Below the pieces are notes generated by a model. It searched no databases. It saw only the letters and a program-made list of their open reading frames with translations, and was not told the origin of the DNA. The position numbers and the translations under genes are program-made. Source: Bugulina stolonifera (Eukaryota; Bryozoa; Gymnolaemata; Cheilostomatida; Bugulidae). Taken from it: a stretch of 64,000 nucleotides of DNA. Shown one piece after another: positions 60,744-64,000 of this stretch; the first letter of the stretch is position 1; each line of letters opens with the position of its first letter. The stretch lies in contig OW285194.1 in assembly GCA_935421135.1 (NCBI GenBank), positions 1,448,501-1,512,500 of the forward strand, read 5' to 3'.

Positions 60744-61427
60744 CTGAACAAACAAACAGAGGAAATTGGTAAACTGGTCTGTAGCAGTGTTACAAGTGGA
60801 GCCAGAGGGCATTGGTAGACTGGTCTGTAGCAGTGTTACAAGGGGAACAAATGAGCTTGGTTCATTCCACCCAAACTTTAAGGAAGTACCTATTGGCGTA
60901 CATATATAATTGGACCAACCGTAGCCGGTAGGTATATCATTCTCATGTTTTCATGCGTACCCTCACTTCTACGGTAGATCTATTCTGTGGGTACAAGCAG
61001 ACAGGCTGTGTAGCACCAGGTAGACTATGTTTAATGTTATATAGTGAAGTACTAGATGCATTGTATGATTTTTATTCTTTATACATGTATTTTGTATTTT
61101 GATATTAGTCTTAGTATGATGGCAAAACTTTTCTTGCCTCAACTGCCATAGGGTAAGCTAACTCAAGCCTATAGTAATTGCTTTTTAGCTCAGTTAGAAA
61201 GCAGTAAGGCATGAATAGAAGTAGACTCAGGTACGATTCCAACTAGATGCTTGTTTATCACAGAAAAATAAACGATAATGGGGGGAACAACTTCAAATTA
61301 TTTACAAATCACTTCTACACTGTGTTAGCTATTATTATTTATTGATTTTTCTCCTGCTGATTGTTGGGATTACAGAAAGGCTAAATTTTCCTCCGCCGTT
61401 CGGGACCATCTGGGAACACTGTCTGGG

Positions 61428-61818
61428 ACCACCGTCTGAGACTACCGTCTGAGACTCCTGTCTGAGATTCCCGTCTGAGACGCCCGTCTGAGACTACCGT
61501 CTGAGACTACCGTCTGAGACTACCGTCTGAGACTACCGTCTGAGACTCCCGTCTGAGACTACCGTCTGAGACTCCCGTCTGAGACTACCGTCTGAGACTC
61601 CCGTCTGAGACTACCGTCTGAGACTACCGTCTGAGACTACCGTCTGAGACTACCGTCTGAGACTACCGTCTGAGACTACCGTCTGAGACTACCGTCTGAG
61701 ACTACCGTCTGAGACTACCGTCTGAGACTACCGTCTGAGACTACTATCTGAGACTACCGTCTGAGACTACTATCTGAGACTACCGTCTGAGACTACCATC
61801 TGAGACTACCATCTGAGG
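61428..61818. repeat. 13-bp GTCTGAGACTACC minisatellite
   Basis: About 30 copies, with GAGACTCCC and ACTATC variants. The unit contains the self-complementary GTCTGAGAC. Confidence 0.95.
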
Positions 61819-62418
61819 CCATTGGGGTACCATTACACCACTGGTATGATTGGTACTAGGATAAATATAGAAATATAAGGAATCAAAAATCATACAATGC
61901 ATCTAGTACTACATTGTATTGTATATCATTAGACTAATTAATCCACATCAACAACTTCCAATAGACTATAATGTCTGTAGGTAACAGTTGGAATATATGC
62001 ATGTAAATATATCCAACAGAGTACTGCTTACTATTCAGACTATTCCTATTTGTAACCATAACGTCTTGTAGCGATGCAGTGGGCAGTTTTACTTCCCATT
62101 GTATGAACATTTTAAAAATATCTATAGTACAAAATTTCTTGCTGAAGTGTACTTTTGTTAAAAGTCTGCATGATTGTAGACTATTGTACTAGAAATAGTA
62201 ATAATATACATTCGATCACCTGTATATTGACAATAACACCTGCTTCCAAATACAGTTGTGCTGCACTTTATTTGTCAAGCGGTTTACAAAACACCGGGCT
62301 GATCGCCACATGCTTTCTCTACCAACTTTTTATCAAGAGGAGAAAACTATTATCTCAGACTGTAAAATTCAAACATAGCATTCATATATTGCACTTTCAT
62401 AATTGTATTCACTAATAT

Positions 62419-63225
62419 TGTGATGGTACAGGACATTTGTATACGACCCCAACTCCCGGACGAAGCTCCACCGCACCCTAAGTGCCTAGTAGTTGTTACA
62501 GCGCTACTCACCTGACACTAACATTCTCACAATTAGTGCTCGTATACTTACCTTTAACTGCATTGCATGTTCAAAGTACTTAATTACCGTCTATATACAT
62601 GTCTCCATGTGTTTATGCTCATTCCTTATTCATGTATCTTACTATATGTTGTTGTACATAGTCACATGAATGTTACTAAGTCCTTTTTATGCCTTTTATA
62701 CCCATGTACAGAGGCCCGACCTCTCAGAATCCATTGATATTCATTTTGTACATGAATTGGACCATTATAAGCAACTTTTGTAGAACCCGACCTATTTTGG
62801 GTCGGCCGTCGGGCTTCCGGCGGCCATCTTGTTGCGCAACTTCCGGACGACCACACGTCGTCTTTTCCCGACGTCACGTCGGCCGGAAGTCCTTATACTA
62901 TATAAAGGGCACTGTTTTACTGTTCATTGTCTCAGTCTACACTTGGCTTTCAATAAAGACACACCTATACTTGATACAGGGACTTTCTCTTCCTTTTACT
63001 AGGTCATTCGCTCTGCGAACCGCCTACTAGGTTGAATTACTCTCTTTCACTGTATAGTCTGAAGGTCGGACTTGAGATCAGATGGGTCGTCTTTGGTAGT
63101 ATTTGGGCTACTGAGACCGCTCGATCTTTCATGTAATGCGAAGTCCTATTACCACTCATAGGCGCTTCATTTCTGGGTCAATAGTCGTCCAAGGACGACC
63201 GCACCAAATCACAGAAACCATTACA
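62419..63225 (+). repeat. 5' LTR (807 bp)
   Basis: TGTGATGG to CCATTACA, preceded by ATAT. From about 62690 it is nearly identical to the 663-bp LTRs. The first 270 bp differ and are longer, with CCCTAAGTGCCTAGTAGTTG shared with the solo LTR at 33276. Confidence 0.9.
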
Positions 63226-63226
63226 T

Positions 63227-63246
63227 TGGTGGCAGCGGTGGGATTC
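63227..63246 (+). other. Primer-binding site (tRNA-Leu)
   Basis: TGGTGGCAGCGGTGGGATTC, the complement of a leucine tRNA 3' end including CCA. Confidence 0.82.
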
Positions 63247-63615
63247 TAAGGTCGTACTCTTACGATACGAAGAGAAGGAAGGTGACCTCGGCCTCGGGTG
63301 ACCGACCGACCTCATTCTTCAATACTTCTACGGCGATTTAGGACTCGGACCCGGGAACCTTGGATACGAGAAGGTGACAAACGCTAAAGTGCACCCATAA
63401 TTCTCGTGGTTCCGCTGGATGTAGCCCGACCTACGCCGGATCTTCAATCAAAGACCGACCTCGGATCCAGAATAGATCGACGGTACTCAGTACGACCATC
63501 AGGCCGACCCGGCCTGACAAACCACAGTAGTTAAACTAACTACCCGACACCCTACAGACATCAAACCGAGGACGACACGTCCCCTTCACCAAAGAGGCTC
63601 CATCTATACTCAGCA

Positions 63616-64000
63616 ATGGCTAGCGATATAGACAGGCTAGTAGAGGTAATCGGACAGTACATAGAAGTAGCTCGACCTCAGCCGCCTCAACCCTCTTTCA
63701 AGACACCACAGTTCGACGGACAAGGAGACGTCGAGTTCTTTATAGAACAGTTCCTGACCATAGCCGAGGCAAACGACTGGAGCCCGGCAGCCATGTACCT
63801 TCACCTAAGAGAGGCCCTCAAGGGACTGGCACAAGAATGTGGCCGACCCGGCACCTCAGAAGGGATCTTCGAGGCTCTACGCGCCCGATACGGGTTAACT
63901 GATAAAGAAGCTAGACTCCAGCTCATACAGCTGCGGAAAGATCCCGGCATGTCATTACAAGAACATGCCACCTTAGTCAAGAAACTTGTACATGTGGCTT
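63616..64000 (+). CDS. gag: gag, N-terminal 128 codons (cut by window edge)
   Basis: Open from the ATG at 63616 to the end of the window. Begins MASDIDRLVEVIGQYIEVAR, then FDGQGDVEFFIEQFLTIAEA, LREALKGLAQECGRPGTSEG and LRARYGLTDKEARLQLIQLR. It aligns with the gag at 43997 (YNGQEDVELFIEDF, GPAQECGRP, EQYGLSAREAR), about 40 percent identical by eye, with a longer N-terminus. No lesion visible, so this copy may be coding-competent. Confidence 0.85.
   Translation, partial: MASDIDRLVEVIGQYIEVARPQPPQPSFKTPQFDGQGDVEFFIEQFLTIAEANDWSPAAMYLHLREALKGLAQECGRPGTSEGIFEALRARYGLTDKEARLQLIQLRKDPGMSLQEHATLVKKLVHVA

Larger units (their letters stand above)
62419..64000 (+). mobile_element. Ty3/gypsy-like LTR element, 5' part
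   Basis: An 807-bp LTR, primer site, leader and the start of gag, running off the right edge. Same group as 42999-49685 but with a longer LTR and a clearly different gag. It may be the source of enzymes for the pol-less element; that part lies outside the window. Confidence 0.88.

Noticed and set aside
60321..60818. 165-codon plus-strand frame
   Set aside because: Crosses a CA-rich microsatellite and the antisense of a tropomyosin exon.

Overview
This is an AT-rich, intron-containing animal genome window. Split coding exons with GT-AG (and one GC-AG) introns, a sulfotransferase family known from animals, a tropomyosin C-terminus, LTR and LINE retrotransposons and abundant minisatellites all point to a metazoan. 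TACATGTA-type words are very common. A marine invertebrate such as a sponge is my guess, but the sequence does not prove it.

Three host genes can be modelled, all on the minus strand. Gene A (2,831-32,765, running off the left edge) and gene B (38,914-53,499, complete CDS) are tandem paralogues of the galactose-3-O-sulfotransferase (Gal3ST) family, type II Golgi enzymes that sulfate glycans using PAPS. Gene B can be read through eight coding exons with matching phases: 1,200 nt, 399 codons plus stop. Gene A shows the first three exons with the same phases. Gene C (58,522-60,743, C-terminal three exons only) is tropomyosin-like.

Most of the window is repeat sequence inside or between these genes. 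Intron 1 of gene A is about 22.5 kb, of which 22.1 kb (10,509-32,615) is one 32-bp minisatellite with roughly 690 units. Each unit carries, on the sense strand, the word GTAAGTAT, a consensus 5' splice site. The same repeat occurs as about ten diverged units in intron 1 of gene B (53,036-53,379), where the first unit is itself the exon 1 splice donor. Intron 2 of both genes also begins with a short repeat built from its own donor sequence. Intron 7 of gene B is almost entirely two further minisatellites.

Mobile elements: a decayed LINE (190-2,690) carrying a solo LTR; a decayed LTR element lacking gag (4,319-7,501); a young 6.7-kb Ty3/gypsy-like element in intron 3 of gene B (42,999-49,685) with two 663-bp LTRs, a tRNA-Leu-type primer site, an intact gag and a 592-codon zinc-finger ORF but no pol; the 5' end of a related element (62,419-64,000) with an 807-bp LTR; solo and degraded LTRs of the same group (1,740; 8,385; 8,974; 33,276; 38,104; 54,515); two non-autonomous hAT elements with 8-bp target duplications (34,399-35,117 and 51,258-52,959); a TTAA-flanked element (36,143-38,099); and two foldback or TIR elements (8,673-8,905 and 55,742-56,200).

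The likely biology is a tandem sulfotransferase pair whose introns have been remodelled by tandem repeats and nested transposons. The two observations most worth pursuing are the splice-donor-containing megasatellite and the pol-less LTR element with a zinc-finger ORF.
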